Assembly: GCA_030918015.1 (NCBI GenBank)
Contig: JAUPTP010000154.1
Coordinates: 1 to 6,141, forward strand
Direction of reading: 5' to 3'
DNA: 6,141 nucleotides
Source of the DNA: Pseudomonadota bacterium
GTDB taxonomy: Bacteria; Pseudomonadota; Gammaproteobacteria; Burkholderiales; Burkholderiaceae_C
The notes beneath the pieces were generated by a model. That model did no database searches, was not told the DNA's origin, and saw only the letters and a program-made list of their open reading frames with translations. This document shows, one piece after another, positions 5,787-6,141 of the stretch; within the stretch, counting starts at the first letter, position 1; each line of letters opens with the position of its first letter. The translations under genes and the position numbers were made by a program.

Positions 5787-6141
5787 GGTTGGCTGCGTTT
5801 CATGTCGAACCGGCGAGAGGTCGCGTCGTCCTCGGCCGGGGTGTTCCTGCCGGGCGACGAGCGTTTCCTGCAGGGACGCCGTCAGGCCGAGCTGGTCGAG
5901 CCGATGCCGCGTGCGCTGTGGGCGCTGTACCTGCTGTGCGGTCTGGTCGTGGTCTCGGGCGTGTGGGCCTCCCAGGCGCGGGTCGACATCGTCGCCAAGG
6001 CGCCGGGGAAGGTCGCGCCGGGCGGGCACGAGCAGGTGATCGCCAGCCTCGAGGGCGGGCTGCTCGAGGAGATGCTGGTGCGCGAGGGCGATCTGGTCGA
6101 GGCCGGCACCGATCTGGTCCGGCTCGACCCGACCCGTTTTG
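5784..6141 (+). CDS. HlyD-family type I secretion membrane-fusion adaptor (3' end outside window)
   Basis: The first 119 codons of a periplasmic adaptor are present. They encode a cytoplasmic N-terminal segment of about 43 residues (with FLPGDERFLQ at 21-30), a single membrane helix at about 44-62 (ALWALYLLCGLVVVSGVWAS), and then the start of the periplasmic part. That part reads APGKVAPGG (73-81) and then VIASLEGGLLEEMLVREGDL (85-104), which is the first half of the split lipoyl-like hairpin domain of HlyD proteins, followed by LVRLDPTRF (111-119). These match the HlyD/LapC pattern closely. The remaining coiled-coil and beta-barrel portions lie past the window edge. The gene begins 1 nt after the ABC transporter stop, the usual order for a type I secretion operon. 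It should link that ATPase to an outer-membrane TolC-type channel, whose gene is not visible here. Confidence 0.93.
   Translation, partial: MGWLRFMSNRREVASSSAGVFLPGDERFLQGRRQAELVEPMPRALWALYLLCGLVVVSGVWASQARVDIVAKAPGKVAPGGHEQVIASLEGGLLEEMLVREGDLVEAGTDLVRLDPTRF

Noticed and set aside
3293..5803. An 836-residue minus-strand open frame opposite the ABC transporter
   Set aside because: Its composition is dominated by Arg, Gln and His, with no motif. The opposite strand carries a complete ABC exporter.
1..6141. CRISPR arrays, tRNA or rRNA genes, insertion sequences, attachment sites
   Set aside because: No regularly spaced repeats, RNA gene landmarks, transposase sequence or flanking terminal repeats were seen; nearly all of the window is occupied by the protein genes listed.

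Overview
The window is very GC-rich (around 70% by eye), with strongly G/C-biased third positions and tight same-strand gene spacing. Together with the protein types present, this suggests a betaproteobacterium of the Burkholderiales (Leptothrix, Sphaerotilus or Rubrivivax type). That placement is an inference from composition and gene content, not from a marker gene.

Layout, all on the + strand. Bases 2-85 hold the last 27 codons of a gene that enters from the left. It is followed at 95-121 by a strong terminator-like hairpin without a T-run. A short leader (122-203) precedes five tightly spaced genes: (1) a 646-residue TPR plus GT41 glycosyltransferase of the SPINDLY / O-GlcNAc-transferase type (204-2144); (2) a 270-residue DUF5672-type putative glycosyltransferase starting at GTG (2187-2999); (3) a very compact 162-residue class I SAM-dependent methyltransferase (3039-3527); (4) a 752-residue type I secretion ABC permease/ATPase of the LapB/HlyB type with a degenerate N-terminal peptidase-like domain (3524-5782); and (5) the first 119 codons of a HlyD-family membrane-fusion adaptor (5784 to the window edge). 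Gaps are 42 and 39 nt, then a 4-nt ATGA overlap, then 1 nt, so these read as one operon.

Working model (inference): genes 4 and 5 are the inner-membrane ATPase and the adaptor of a type I secretion system, probably for a large exported protein such as an RTX-type adhesin. Genes 1 to 3 are cytoplasmic sugar-transfer and methyl-transfer enzymes that could modify that protein before export. The pairing of a GT41 enzyme with a secretion machine resembles in logic the HMW1C/HMW1 adhesin systems, where the exporter is two-partner secretion instead. The exported substrate and the outer-membrane TolC-type channel are not in the window.

The most unexpected non-coding signal is a perfect 12-bp inverted repeat (180-191 / 211-222) around the start codon of the GT41 gene. 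A second 5-bp stem nested inside it places the ATG in paired sequence. It could be a translational control element or a DNA operator.
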